Assembly: GCA_041674745.1 (NCBI GenBank)
Contig: JBAYVD010000002.1
Span: forward strand, 62,001-126,000
Direction: 5' to 3'
Length of the DNA stretch: 64,000 bases
DNA from: UBA2040 sp041674745
GTDB lineage: Bacteria > Bacteroidota > Bacteroidia > Flavobacteriales_D > Crocinitomicaceae
The notes below the pieces were generated by a model, which saw only the letters and a program-made list of their open reading frames with translations, ran no database searches and was not told the DNA's origin. The translations under genes were made by a program, and so were the position numbers. Positions 43,118 to 52,746 of this stretch are shown one piece after another. Positions within the stretch are counted from its first letter, which is position 1. Every line of letters starts with the position of its first letter.

Positions 43118-43147
43118 TTTTGTTATAGTTTTCTTTCCGTACTTTTA
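43118..43147 (+). promoter_or_regulatory. Promoter of the M1 peptidase gene
   Basis: TTTG (43118-43121), 18-nt spacer, TACTTTTA (43140-43147, one mismatch). Confidence 0.5.
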
Positions 43148-43167
43148 ACCCACTTAATAAATGGATC

Positions 43168-45126
43168 ATGAACAAAATTCTACTCGCTTTCCTACTCGCA
43201 CCACTTTTGACGTTTGGACAAGAAAAAATCAACAGTTGCTCCAACTTTAAATCCCACCAACCAATTCATGCGAAAAGCAATACGTTTTCGTTGGCACAAA
43301 TAGCGGAGACGGAGCGTTACAATGTACATTACTATTTTTTGGATTTGTCGATGACCAATACCACCACAACGCTTTCAGGTGCTTGTGATATTCATGCTAC
43401 GGCCAATGAAAACTTGGATTCTGCCCTGGTGGAATTGTTTCCCACGTTGGTCATTACAGCGATTACCGTGGATGGAAATCCTGTTTTGTATGCTAGAGTC
43501 AATACGGCTTTGAAAATCCCCGTTAACAAAAACCTCGGTGAAAGCTTCATTTTACACATCGAATACTATGGAACGCCTCCAACGGCTGCAACCAATCCTT
43601 TGGGTGGCGGAGGAATGACGAATGCGTCTTCACCTTCTTGGGGAAATCAAGTTACTTGGTCACTTTCCGAGCCTTTTTCGGCGTATGAATGGTTTCCAGT
43701 AAAACAATCGTTGAAAGACAAGGCCGATAGTTGTGCAGTTTGGATTACCGTTCCAACGGCTTGTAAAGCGGGTTCGAATGGTGTTTTGGAACAAGTAGTG
43801 GATTTGGGCAATGGAACGCATCGATTTGAATGGAAACACCGTCATGCGATTGATTACTATTTGATTTCTGTCGCAGTAGCGGAATATGTTGAGTACAATG
43901 TTACCGCCAATCCTGTTGGTTCGGGTCCTGTTTTGATTCAAAACTTCATCTACAACAACCCAGCCACCTTGCCGAATTTTCAAAATGACATTGACCAAAC
44001 GGCAGATTTCATTGAATTGTATGCTGAATATTTTGGGCCTTATCCTTTTGCGGATGAAAAATATGGACATTGTATGGCGCCAATTAGTGGTGGAATGGAA
44101 CACCAAACCATGACCACTCAAGGATTTTTTAACCCAACTTTAACCGCTCACGAATTGGCGCATCAATGGTTTGGCGACAACGTAACCTGTGCTTCGTGGG
44201 CCGATATTTGGTTAAACGAAGGGTTTGCTTCTTATTCAGAATACATCATGTTGGACAATTTGTACCCTGGACAACAAGTCAACGACATGTTCAATAGACA
44301 CACCAACATCATGAACCAAGCGGGTGGAAGCGTGTGGGTGTTGGATTCCTTGAACGAAGGTCGGATTTTTTCCAGTCGTTTGTCGTATGACAAAGGTGCC
44401 GCTATCATTCATACTTTGCGGTATTTGGTTGACAACGATTCTCTTTTCTTTCAAGCGTTTAAAAACTACCAATCTCAATATGCCGATTCAACCGCGTATG
44501 GCGTTGATTTCTTGGCAGTCGTAGAAAATGAAACGGGTATGGATTTCACCAACTACTTTGAAGAATGGTATTTTGGAGAAGGTTATCCGACGTATTCAGT
44601 ACGCTGGAATTCGCTGGGTGACACGGTTTTGTTAGAAATCAATCACATTACTTCAAAACCATCGGTTACACCTTTGTTCACGAATGACCTTGATTTGAAA
44701 TTTAGCCGAACAGGTTTGCCAGATACGACCATGCGCTTTTCCATCGATGCCAATCAAAATCAATTCTTGATTCCCAATGCAAGTTCCATTCTAAATGTTT
44801 TGTCGATTGATCCGGCGAATTGGATTATCAACAAAGTTGGATCCATTGTGAAAGATGTGAATTTCCTTGTTTCTACAGAAGAATTGGAAAACGATTCGCC
44901 CATTTCAATTTACCCGAATCCAACCAACGGACCGTTGAACATTTCCATGGCAAAAAGTGCCGATTATCAAATGACGCTCTTGGATATGCGTGGGAAAACC
45001 GTTCAAACGATGCGTTTTCAACAAAACACAACGATTGACTTAGGCGATTTCGCTGCGGGTTCCTATTTACTGCAAGTGGTAGATTTGACTACCAACAACG
45101 AATTTAGAAGATTGATTAAGCGGTAA
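43168..45126 (+). CDS. Secreted M1-family metallopeptidase with T9SS sorting domain
   Basis: A 652-residue gluzincin: Sec signal peptide (NKILLAFLLAPLLTFGQ), M1 beta-sandwich, then the zinc site HELAHQWFGD with the third ligand in NEGFASYSEY. The substrate-binding GxMEN is present as GGMEHQT. A ~75-residue type A T9SS domain (IYPNPTNGPLNI ... RGKTVQ ... AAGSYLLQVVDL) follows. It should be a surface or released aminopeptidase. Convergent with the amylase gene, 4 bp apart. Confidence 0.92.
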   Translation: MNKILLAFLLAPLLTFGQEKINSCSNFKSHQPIHAKSNTFSLAQIAETERYNVHYYFLDLSMTNTTTTLSGACDIHATANENLDSALVELFPTLVITAITVDGNPVLYARVNTALKIPVNKNLGESFILHIEYYGTPPTAATNPLGGGGMTNASSPSWGNQVTWSLSEPFSAYEWFPVKQSLKDKADSCAVWITVPTACKAGSNGVLEQVVDLGNGTHRFEWKHRHAIDYYLISVAVAEYVEYNVTANPVGSGPVLIQNFIYNNPATLPNFQNDIDQTADFIELYAEYFGPYPFADEKYGHCMAPISGGMEHQTMTTQGFFNPTLTAHELAHQWFGDNVTCASWADIWLNEGFASYSEYIMLDNLYPGQQVNDMFNRHTNIMNQAGGSVWVLDSLNEGRIFSSRLSYDKGAAIIHTLRYLVDNDSLFFQAFKNYQSQYADSTAYGVDFLAVVENETGMDFTNYFEEWYFGEGYPTYSVRWNSLGDTVLLEINHITSKPSVTPLFTNDLDLKFSRTGLPDTTMRFSIDANQNQFLIPNASSILNVLSIDPANWIINKVGSIVKDVNFLVSTEELENDSPISIYPNPTNGPLNISMAKSADYQMTLLDMRGKTVQTMRFQQNTTIDLGDFAAGSYLLQVVDLTTNNEFRRLIKR

Positions 45127-45130
45127 CTAT

Positions 45131-46507
45131 TTATTCCTTGGTGTAAATCGAGTAACCATAACCGGTTAAGGATTCGCTAGAACCCAACGTTGCTGGCGTA
45201 TCGGTTAAAGCATTCGTCCACTGCGTTCCTTGCAACTCTGTTGGAATAGCGTAATTTGTCGCTGTAGAACGAACATTTACGAGAATCAATATTTCGCTAG
45301 TCCCACTTGTTTTCTTGAAGCTGGATACACTATTTGAATTCATGTACAATTGAATTGTTCCACGTCGCGCCGCTTCAGAGTTGGTGTAAATCGACATCAA
45401 TTTCTCATAGGCTTGTTTCATGTCCAAATTCGCACTCCAATTGATCGGTGATTTGGTGAAAAATGGAGTAGTGGAAGCTCTTCCTACTTCTTGTCCTGTA
45501 TAAAACAAGGGAACTCCGCCCATAAAGATTGTGGGTATTGATGCTGCCAATGCACCCGCTTTTCCATTGAAAAGTGTCATTGGTGACGCATCCCAAGCAG
45601 ATTCATCGTGGTTGGTAGTAAAGCGAATTTTTTGTTTGCCAGCTGGAATAGAATTGTATTCTGTCTGGTTTTGCGTATAAAAAACCGAAGGATTGGATCC
45701 TGCCCAAACATTTTTGGTGGTGGTATAAAAATTCCAACTGTACGTTAAATCAAAACCGGCTGTATAATGATCGGGACGAACGCCTTCCGCTAAAAACAAC
45801 AATTCTCGATTCGGAATGGTTTTCAATTCAGTCAATGCACTGTTCCAAAAGTCAAACGGTACGCCATCCGCATAATCGCATCGAAAACCGTCAACATTGG
45901 CTTCTAAAACCCAATATTTCATGGCTTTGATCATTTCAGCTTGCATGTCTAAATTGGTGAAATTCAAATCTGCGACGTCTGACCAATTCGTTCCTGCTGG
46001 AATGGTGATATTTCCACCCGCATCGTGGGTATACCAATCCGGATGATCGGTAATCCAACTATGATCCCACGAAGTATGGTTCGCCACCCAATCCAAAATT
46101 ACCGTCATGCCTAAGCTATGCGCTTGATTGGTTAAGTGGCGCAAATCTTCCAAGTTACCATATTCGGTATTTACAGCAGTATAATCTTTCACGCAATAAG
46201 GCGAACCAACACTGTTCAAAACGCCTTGCGAATAAATGGGCATCAACCAAATCGTCGTAGTGCCCAAGGCTTTTATTTCATTCAAACGGGCAATTATGCC
46301 ATTGATATCTCCGGCGGAACTAAAAGCACGTAGGTTCACTTCGTAAATCACCAAGTCAGCTGAATTGGGCATACCTGAAAAAGGCGTTCCGTATTGTTGC
46401 GGTCCAGATACAGTTGGGTTAGCAACAACCACTTCAGGCGTTTTCTCTTTTTTGCAAGAAATAACTAAAACGACAGCGGTAATAAGGACGATGAATTGCT
46501 TGAACAT
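45131..46507 (-). CDS. GH13 alpha-amylase-family lipoprotein
   Basis: A 458-residue lipoprotein (signal VLVISC) with a full (beta/alpha)8 amylase core. Conserved regions: DWVANHTS (I), GFRCDYADG with the nucleophile Asp (II), FLAEGVR with the acid Glu (III) and FTTNHDES (IV). A small C-terminal beta domain follows. It should hydrolyse or transfer alpha-glucans at the cell surface. No SusC/D genes are next to it. Confidence 0.92.
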   Translation of the reverse strand: MFKQFIVLITAVVLVISCKKEKTPEVVVANPTVSGPQQYGTPFSGMPNSADLVIYEVNLRAFSSAGDINGIIARLNEIKALGTTTIWLMPIYSQGVLNSVGSPYCVKDYTAVNTEYGNLEDLRHLTNQAHSLGMTVILDWVANHTSWDHSWITDHPDWYTHDAGGNITIPAGTNWSDVADLNFTNLDMQAEMIKAMKYWVLEANVDGFRCDYADGVPFDFWNSALTELKTIPNRELLFLAEGVRPDHYTAGFDLTYSWNFYTTTKNVWAGSNPSVFYTQNQTEYNSIPAGKQKIRFTTNHDESAWDASPMTLFNGKAGALAASIPTIFMGGVPLFYTGQEVGRASTTPFFTKSPINWSANLDMKQAYEKLMSIYTNSEAARRGTIQLYMNSNSVSSFKKTSGTSEILILVNVRSTATNYAIPTELQGTQWTNALTDTPATLGSSESLTGYGYSIYTKE

Positions 46508-46606
46508 AAACGTTTGGTTGTTAATTTCAACTAAACTACGAATTAAATGTCATTTTAACACTAAGTCTTTTTATCAACTTTAATTTTGTTTTTTTGGCAA
46601 ATCACT

Positions 46607-46822
46607 TCATTTCCAACTCAACGCTCCACTCGGACAAGTCGCAATTTGATCTTTTATAGCTTCCGTGCCCGCATTTTCAATCTTAATCCATGGTTTTGCT
46701 TTGGGATCATAAACCTTTGGTAAGTGACGAACACAATTTCCTACATGTTTGCATTTGGAGGCATCCCAAACAATTGTAATCTCACCGTTTGAATATTCTT
46801 TGATTTCGTTTTTCGCTTCCAT
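46607..46822 (-). CDS. Divergent ferredoxin-like 4Fe-4S mono-cluster protein
   Basis: A 71-residue protein of the Fer4_19 type: WDASKCKHVGNCVRHLPKVYD, then IATCPSGALSW. Three Cys are clear; the fourth ligand is not obvious, as in the family. Such small proteins are proposed electron carriers; no partner is visible next to it. It does not overlap the beta-barrel gene upstream (40 bp). Confidence 0.75.
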   Translation of the reverse strand: MEAKNEIKEYSNGEITIVWDASKCKHVGNCVRHLPKVYDPKAKPWIKIENAGTEAIKDQIATCPSGALSWK

Positions 46823-46861
46823 CTTGATTTTTTAAAAGGTAAGTTACGAAATGTTTTGAAA

Positions 46862-47779
46862 TTAAAATTTGTAATACACCCCCAATTGTCCATTTGCACT
46901 TCTGTTATTTTGATAATTGATATTGTCAGTCGAATGTGACGGATAGTCCTCATAACCCGTTATCATTTGAATTCTGTAGCGCGAAGCTATTTTGTAACCT
47001 AGCTCGAAATAAACGCCAAAATTCTGGCGAATACGGTAGGAAAACAACAAATTTAAAGAAGGATTAAGCAGTATGTTTTTAGGTGTTTTCGCGTTAAACT
47101 TGATCAGTTCATTCGCATTTTCACCAAGAACGCTGTTTTCATAATGATACGCATCGGAATGATAGGTTCCGTAATCAATCGCTTCAGAATGAAAGTAATA
47201 ATCCTGAACGGTTTCGTTTTTCAGTACTTTTTTATTGAGTTGAAATTCCGGGTTGATTCTTACACTTGGCGTTATCTGCAAGGCACGTTCGGATTTCATT
47301 AAATTGAATCCAACACCCATTGGAATTTGAAGATAACTCGTTTGATCGGCGTACAAAAAAGAACAGTTAATATGGTTAATTTGTTGCTGAAAGGGTTCGG
47401 GCATTTTGAAATAACTTTTCCACCAATCATATTCACCCGAAAATTCAAGATCCCATGTAGAAAAAGTTAAACCAATTGTAGCAAAAAGTCGCTTTCTGGT
47501 AAGGGCATATTGAATTTTTAACTCTTTTGAAAAATTCCTTTCATTAGCCGGATTGACTTTTAACTGAGTGTAATCATATCCCGTTCCGCTTCCGGCTGGA
47601 TAAGCCAACTTCGTGAAAGGATAAGGACTTTCGATCGGGTCACTCATCACTATTTTCTCGCAGGAGGAGGAAAATCCAACATAGAGTCGATGTTGGATTA
47701 ACCGAGGTTTTGATTCTTGGCCAAAACTCTCAAAACCCATGATCAATGCTAAAAAAAGAAGAATGTGATTCATTTTCAT
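46862..47779 (-). CDS. Outer-membrane beta-barrel protein, paralog of the next gene
   Basis: A 305-residue protein with a signal peptide (HILLFLALIMGFESFGQ) and a strand pattern typical of 8-12-strand barrels, ending in YYKF. Its central blocks (YFKMPEPFQQQ, RINPEFQLNKKVLKNET, DYYFHSEAIDYGTYHSDAYH) are clearly homologous to the adjacent upstream gene. Tandem paralogs; function unknown. Confidence 0.75.
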   Translation of the reverse strand: MKMNHILLFLALIMGFESFGQESKPRLIQHRLYVGFSSSCEKIVMSDPIESPYPFTKLAYPAGSGTGYDYTQLKVNPANERNFSKELKIQYALTRKRLFATIGLTFSTWDLEFSGEYDWWKSYFKMPEPFQQQINHINCSFLYADQTSYLQIPMGVGFNLMKSERALQITPSVRINPEFQLNKKVLKNETVQDYYFHSEAIDYGTYHSDAYHYENSVLGENANELIKFNAKTPKNILLNPSLNLLFSYRIRQNFGVYFELGYKIASRYRIQMITGYEDYPSHSTDNINYQNNRSANGQLGVYYKF

Positions 47780-47820
47780 AACATAATTAGTTGTTTTATT
47801 AAACCACCTGTAATCATTTG

Positions 47821-48717
47821 TTACAAGGTATAAGTAAGTCCGAAATGTGCATACGGACTTTTATTTACTTGGTAATACGTGCCATAAACAATTCTCGATT
47901 TACTCGTCGATTTGTAGCCGATTTCCAATTGAAATCCGAAATGTTTATAAAAGCGATAACCAATTAGAACCGATATGGAAGGATTTAAGAAGAATATTTG
48001 ATCATCCGTTTCAGGATTGAAAAGCATCGGATCATCCGCCGTGTTCACGATCGTTGTATCTAAATGATAACCATCATAATGTGTTCCTGCCAAATCAAAC
48101 GAATCGGAATGGAAGTAATAGTGATGTCTAATTTCATTTTTTATTACTTTTCTGCTTACTTGAAATTCGGGATTAAATCTCAGAATTGGGGTAATGTTGA
48201 ACGATTTTGAGGGTTGAAACAAATGAACACCAATACCCAAAGGAACTTGCATGTAGATAGATTGATCCGAATAGTCAAAAACATGACTAGTCTCATTTAC
48301 CTGTTCCTGAAAAGGATCGGGCATTTTGAAATAACTTTTCGAACTGCTGTTTCTGCCATGCATTGACAGATTCCAGAAGGATAAATTTATCCCAGCCGAC
48401 AAAAGTACTTTTTCAAAAGTAAAACCATATTGCAATTTTATTTCTTGGCTCCAATTTTTCGTATCCACATTTTCTAGCCACGTGGAATAATACCAATAAC
48501 CCATACCATATCCTTCCGGATAGTCTACATGTGGGTAATTGTAATTAGGATGATAGGTTGCTGGATTCACTGAAACAAAATTTTCTGAAATTTTTTCACT
48601 GGAAACACCGTAATTAATGGAAAAGGTATGACGTCCGGAGATGGTGCTTGTTTTTTGAGCCTGTAAAAAGGTTGTAAAGAATACCAAAAACAGAAAGGCT
48701 ATTCGTTTCTTTTTCAT
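47821..48717 (-). CDS. Outer-membrane beta-barrel protein, tandem paralog
   Basis: A 298-residue protein. The start at 48717 (MKKKRIAFLFLVFFTTFLQAQ) is preferred because it gives a signal peptide; the longer frame (48825) adds 36 unlikely residues. Blocks YFKMPDPFQEQ, RFNPEFQVSRKVIKNEI and YYFHSDSFDLAGTHYDGYH match the downstream paralog. A 41-bp gap separates the two. Function unknown. Confidence 0.75.
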   Translation of the reverse strand: MKKKRIAFLFLVFFTTFLQAQKTSTISGRHTFSINYGVSSEKISENFVSVNPATYHPNYNYPHVDYPEGYGMGYWYYSTWLENVDTKNWSQEIKLQYGFTFEKVLLSAGINLSFWNLSMHGRNSSSKSYFKMPDPFQEQVNETSHVFDYSDQSIYMQVPLGIGVHLFQPSKSFNITPILRFNPEFQVSRKVIKNEIRHHYYFHSDSFDLAGTHYDGYHLDTTIVNTADDPMLFNPETDDQIFFLNPSISVLIGYRFYKHFGFQLEIGYKSTSKSRIVYGTYYQVNKSPYAHFGLTYTL

Positions 48718-48863
48718 CCGTGGTGGTTTGCTGTTACCAAGATAACGAATTATTTCAATCATTCGTTGGGTGCCTTCATTTTCACAACAAACGTCAAAAG
48801 ATAAATCCGAACAATGTCTTTCCAAATTTGTTTACTTAACTTCATACCTCTAAAAAAATATAC

Positions 48864-49343
48864 ATGCAATTTTCCGATATCGTAATCAAAACTCCACAAG
48901 GAAACTCCTTGTCCATGGCTGAAATGCAAGGCAAAGTAGTGCTGGTGGTGAATACCGCTACAAAATGTGGGTTAGCGCCTCAATTTGAAGGGTTGGAAGC
49001 TTTGCATCTGAAATACAAAGCGCAAGGATTGTTCCTTTTAGGAACACCTTGTAATCAGTTTTTAAATCAGGAACCGGAAACAAATGAAAGCATGGTGGAA
49101 TCGTGCCAAATCAACCACGGCGTTACTTTTCAATTGACAGAAAAAATTGATGTAAACGGAAAAAATACACATCCTTTGTTCCAGTTTTTAAAGAAAAAAT
49201 TGGGCGGTTTTTTAGGAAGTGGTATCAAGTGGAATTTCACCAAGTTTTTGGTCGACAAAAATGGAAAACCCTACAAACGGTACGCTCCAACAACCAAACC
49301 AGAAGATTTAGAAAAAGATATTGTAAAATTATTGGCGAAATAA
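48864..49343 (+). CDS. Glutathione peroxidase family (thiol peroxidase)
   Basis: A 159-residue GPx-fold enzyme. The peroxidatic Cys is in NTATKCGLAPQFEGL; the family block LGTPCNQFLNQEPE and the Trp/Asn pair in IKWNFTKFLVD are present. There is Cys, not selenocysteine, and bacterial GPx usually uses thioredoxin. Cytoplasmic or periplasmic (no signal peptide). The next SDR gene starts 10 bp downstream, so they are probably cotranscribed. Confidence 0.93.
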   Translation: MQFSDIVIKTPQGNSLSMAEMQGKVVLVVNTATKCGLAPQFEGLEALHLKYKAQGLFLLGTPCNQFLNQEPETNESMVESCQINHGVTFQLTEKIDVNGKNTHPLFQFLKKKLGGFLGSGIKWNFTKFLVDKNGKPYKRYAPTTKPEDLEKDIVKLLAK

Positions 49344-49352
49344 AAATAAGAA

Positions 49353-50408
49353 ATGATGATAGACAAAACAAAACCCGTATTGTTAACGGGTGCTACCGGA
49401 TATGTAGCAGGTTGGGTAGCGAAAAGACTGCTGGAAGATGGCTTGACCATTCATGCACCCATTCGCAACCCGAACGACAAAGAAAAAACGAAATACTTGG
49501 ATGAATTGGCGGCAAATTTGCCCGGCACCATTAAATATTTCCAAGCGGATTTATTGACGCCTAATTCCTACGACGAAGCCATGAAAGGCTGTGAATTGGT
49601 TATTCATACCGCTTCACCGTTTAAGTTAAGTATCAAAGATCCGCAAAAAGACTTGGTCGATCCTGCTTTAAAAGGAACGGAAAATGTGTTGAACAGTGTA
49701 AACAAAACGGACAGCGTTAAACGCGTGGTTTTAACGAGTAGTTGCGCATCTATATACGGCGATGCGGTTGATACGCTCAATTACCCGAACCAAACCATGA
49801 CGGAACATCAATGGAACACCACTTCTTCTTTGAAAAAATCGCCGTACAGTTATTCGAAAGTATTGGCAGAGAAAAAGGCGTGGGACATGAAAAAAGCACA
49901 AGATCGATGGGATTTGGTGACCATCAATCCATCCTTGGTTTTGGGACCTGGTATCAATCCAAATGCCACCTCCGAAAGTTTTGCGATTATGAAACAAATG
50001 GGCGATGGCGCTATGAAAATGGGAGCTCCAGATTTGAATATGGGATGTGTAGATGTTCGCGATGTGGCAGAAGCGCATTATCGAGCTGGTTTCATGCCAG
50101 AAGCTACAGGCAGAAATATCACATCCGCAGAGAATTTAAGCATGCTGAAAATTTCAGAATTGCTGCGTCCTACCTTCGGCAAAAACTATCCATTGCCGAA
50201 AAAAACCATTCCAAAATGGTTGGTGATGTTGGTAGGTCCAATGAACGGCATTCCTCGTCAATTTGTGAAAGACAACGTTGGTTATCCCTGGAAAGCAGAC
50301 AATTCAAAAATCAAACGCGAATTGAAAATGGAATTCCGACCGATGACTGAAACCGTCAATGATTTCTTTCAGCAAATGGTTGACAACAAAGCCTTTTCAA
50401 AAAAATAG
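49353..50408 (+). CDS. Extended SDR reductase (dihydroflavonol-4-reductase-like)
   Basis: A 351-residue NAD(P)-binding enzyme: TGATGYVAGWVAKRLL at the N-terminus, VIHTASPF, SSCASIYGD and the catalytic YSYSKVLAEKKAW (Tyr-x3-Lys). This group includes aldehyde/ketone reductases and epimerases; substrate not given by sequence. Close behind the GPx gene, which suggests a role with lipid aldehyde detoxification, an inference only. Terminator follows. Confidence 0.9.
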   Translation: MMIDKTKPVLLTGATGYVAGWVAKRLLEDGLTIHAPIRNPNDKEKTKYLDELAANLPGTIKYFQADLLTPNSYDEAMKGCELVIHTASPFKLSIKDPQKDLVDPALKGTENVLNSVNKTDSVKRVVLTSSCASIYGDAVDTLNYPNQTMTEHQWNTTSSLKKSPYSYSKVLAEKKAWDMKKAQDRWDLVTINPSLVLGPGINPNATSESFAIMKQMGDGAMKMGAPDLNMGCVDVRDVAEAHYRAGFMPEATGRNITSAENLSMLKISELLRPTFGKNYPLPKKTIPKWLVMLVGPMNGIPRQFVKDNVGYPWKADNSKIKRELKMEFRPMTETVNDFFQQMVDNKAFSKK

Positions 50409-50422
50409 TCAAAAAAGTAGAC

Positions 50423-50457
50423 AAAAAAAATCCCAAGGTAAGCTTGGGATTTTTTTT
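50423..50457 (+). terminator. Terminator after the SDR reductase gene
   Basis: TCCCAAG (50431-50437) pairs with CTTGGGA (50443-50449), flanked by A8 and T8. Confidence 0.9.
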
Positions 50458-50525
50458 GTCCGTTCTTTTTATCGAAAATAAGTGATGATGAAATCCATGA
50501 AAATCAGCATTTCTTCTAATTTCCG

Positions 50526-50533
50526 TAAATTTG
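50526..50533 (+). promoter_or_regulatory. -7 element of selO
   Basis: TAAATTTG (exact); transcript start near 50540, 9 nt before the ATG. No -33 TTTG seen. Confidence 0.45.
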
Positions 50534-50548
50534 TAACACATTCATGCT

Positions 50549-52117
50549 ATGACAGATTTCAACCAACTTCATTGGTCACCCGTTTTTTCAAACGAATTGC
50601 CCTTTGATCCCATTCAGGGAAATTATACACGACAAGTCAACCAAGTAATGGGTTCGTTTGTGAAACCAAGAATTCCTTCACATCCAGCTTTGGTGCATGT
50701 TTCCAGCCATTTTCTGTCTGAGTTGAATCTAACGATAGAAGATGAAAACGAATTTTTAGCCGTCGTCAGTGGTGCCAAACCATTCGCCAATTATCCTTCC
50801 TTCGCTATGAATTATGGTGGACATCAATTTGGAAATTGGGCCGGACAATTGGGCGACGGGAGAGCGATTAACATTGGCGAAACAACGATCCACCAGCAAC
50901 CTTGGACCTTTCAACTGAAAGGAGCAGGGCCAACGCCTTATTCCCGTGGTTCGGATGGTTTAGCGGTTTTGCGCTCGTCTATTCGTGAATATTTGTGCAG
51001 TGAAGCCATGCATGCTTTGGGGGTTCCAACGACAAGAGCGCTTTCATTAGCCATCACAGGAGACAAGGTTACAAGAGACATTCTGTACAACGGCAATCCG
51101 GCAGAAGAAAAAGGTGCCATCGTTTGCCGAGTTTCCCCCAGTTTTATTCGTTTTGGTAGTTTTGAAATATTCACTTCGCGAAATGAGTTGGACCAACTGA
51201 AAGAATTGTTGGATTATACCATTGTACATCATTACCCAGAATTGGGTGCACCAAGCAAATATACCTATTTAAAATGCTTCGCCGAAATTGCAAAACGAAC
51301 CGGTGAAATGATTGTTCACTGGCAGCGCGTCGGATTTGTGCATGGTGTGATGAATACTGATAACTTGTCCATTTTAGGTTTGACGATTGACTACGGACCT
51401 TACGGCTGGCTGGAAGACTACAATCCGGACTGGACACCTAATACAACTGATTCAAGTCACCGAAGATACCGATTTGGTAATCAACCCAATATTGCGTTGT
51501 GGAATTTAACTCAATTGGCCAATACCTTGTATCCGCTGATCAACGAAGCGGAACCGTTTAATCAGATTTTAACCGATTTCAAAAACGAATTTGAGCACAA
51601 GTACCAAGTGATGCTTTCGGCGAAGATAGGGTTGAAAACGGTCAACAAAGCAACCATCGAATTGAATGCTGACTTGCTGGATTTGATGCGGAAAAGTGAA
51701 ATGGATATGACCATTTTTTACCGTGAATTGAGCGAGCTTGAGATGAGCAATCCATTGAATCATCTACTGAAAATCAAAAATGCCAGTTATTTGGCTCCCA
51801 ATCATTTCGACGATTTGGAAATACAATGGAAAGCCTGGTTAAACCGATATGTTGACCAATTGAATTTGGAAAACTGGAGTCAATCCGAACGCGTTACCGC
51901 TATGAATGTAACCAATCCAAAATATGTTTTACGCAACTGGATGGCGCAATTGGCTATCGATGAGGCAGACAAAGGTGATTATGGATTGATTGATGAATTG
52001 TACAATTTACTTCTAAAACCTTACGACAATCAGCCTGAGATGGTGAAATGGTTCGCCAAACGACCCGATTGGGCCAAAGAAAAGGTCGGTTGTTCCATGC
52101 TATCGTGTAGTTCTTGA
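50549..52117 (+). CDS. selO: SelO-family protein adenylyltransferase
   Basis: A 522-residue pseudokinase-fold AMPylator. Blocks: NYGGHQFGNWAGQLGDGRA, LKGAGPTPYSRGSDGLAVLRSS, the metal site NTDNLSI and DYGPYGWLEDY (both with the catalytic Asp/Asn). The C-terminus ends CSMLSCSS: bacterial members carry Cys where eukaryotic SelO has selenocysteine. SelO transfers AMP to proteins, for redox control. Cytoplasmic. Confidence 0.95.
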   Translation: MTDFNQLHWSPVFSNELPFDPIQGNYTRQVNQVMGSFVKPRIPSHPALVHVSSHFLSELNLTIEDENEFLAVVSGAKPFANYPSFAMNYGGHQFGNWAGQLGDGRAINIGETTIHQQPWTFQLKGAGPTPYSRGSDGLAVLRSSIREYLCSEAMHALGVPTTRALSLAITGDKVTRDILYNGNPAEEKGAIVCRVSPSFIRFGSFEIFTSRNELDQLKELLDYTIVHHYPELGAPSKYTYLKCFAEIAKRTGEMIVHWQRVGFVHGVMNTDNLSILGLTIDYGPYGWLEDYNPDWTPNTTDSSHRRYRFGNQPNIALWNLTQLANTLYPLINEAEPFNQILTDFKNEFEHKYQVMLSAKIGLKTVNKATIELNADLLDLMRKSEMDMTIFYRELSELEMSNPLNHLLKIKNASYLAPNHFDDLEIQWKAWLNRYVDQLNLENWSQSERVTAMNVTNPKYVLRNWMAQLAIDEADKGDYGLIDELYNLLLKPYDNQPEMVKWFAKRPDWAKEKVGCSMLSCSS

Positions 52118-52147
52118 TGTTTCACTATTTTTACTGAAATTTTAGTG

Positions 52148-52690
52148 ATGAAAATAGTGGCATTTGCAGGAAGTAACAGTGAGAAATCCATCAATTTTCA
52201 ATTGGTAACGTTTGCAGCATCCTTGTTCGATACAGCTGAAATAAAATTGTTGAAAACTGCTGATTTTGAAACCCATCTGTACAGTCCGGAACGCGAATTG
52301 GAAACAGGCATTCCCCAATTGATCCTGGATTTTGCGCAAGAGATTTCTTCTGCTGATCTGGTTTTGCTTTCATTAGCGGAACACAATGGTTCCTATTCTG
52401 CGGCTTTTAAAAATCTATACGATTGGATTTCCCGCATTCCGAATCGCAAAGTCTTTGATAACAAACCATTGATTTTACTTTCTACATCTCCCGGCGCTCG
52501 AGGTGGACAATCGGTATTACAATCGGCCGCAGAACGTTTCCCTCGCGATGGTGCTGAATTAATCGGAACTTTTTCGTTGCCATCCTTCGGTCAAAATTTC
52601 GATAGGGACAAGCAGGAAATCGTAGACGCTAAATTAAAAATGGAATTACGGTCCATCGTCGAAAATGCCAAGGCAATTGTTAAAATTTAG
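52148..52690 (+). CDS. NADPH-dependent FMN reductase family flavoprotein
   Basis: A 180-residue flavodoxin-fold protein. FAGSNSEKSINFQL is the phosphate-binding loop; LLSLAEHNGSYSAAFKNLYDWIS and STSPGARGGQSVLQ are typical of NADPH-dependent FMN/quinone/chromate reductases. ATG 52148 preferred over the adjoining GTG 52145. Follows selO by ~30 bp; possibly cotranscribed. Confidence 0.9.
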   Translation: MKIVAFAGSNSEKSINFQLVTFAASLFDTAEIKLLKTADFETHLYSPERELETGIPQLILDFAQEISSADLVLLSLAEHNGSYSAAFKNLYDWISRIPNRKVFDNKPLILLSTSPGARGGQSVLQSAAERFPRDGAELIGTFSLPSFGQNFDRDKQEIVDAKLKMELRSIVENAKAIVKI

Positions 52691-52746
52691 GTGAAACATA
52701 CTAAGGGTTTTTTCTAAGCGTTTTCAGCTCAAAGAAATTCTATTTC

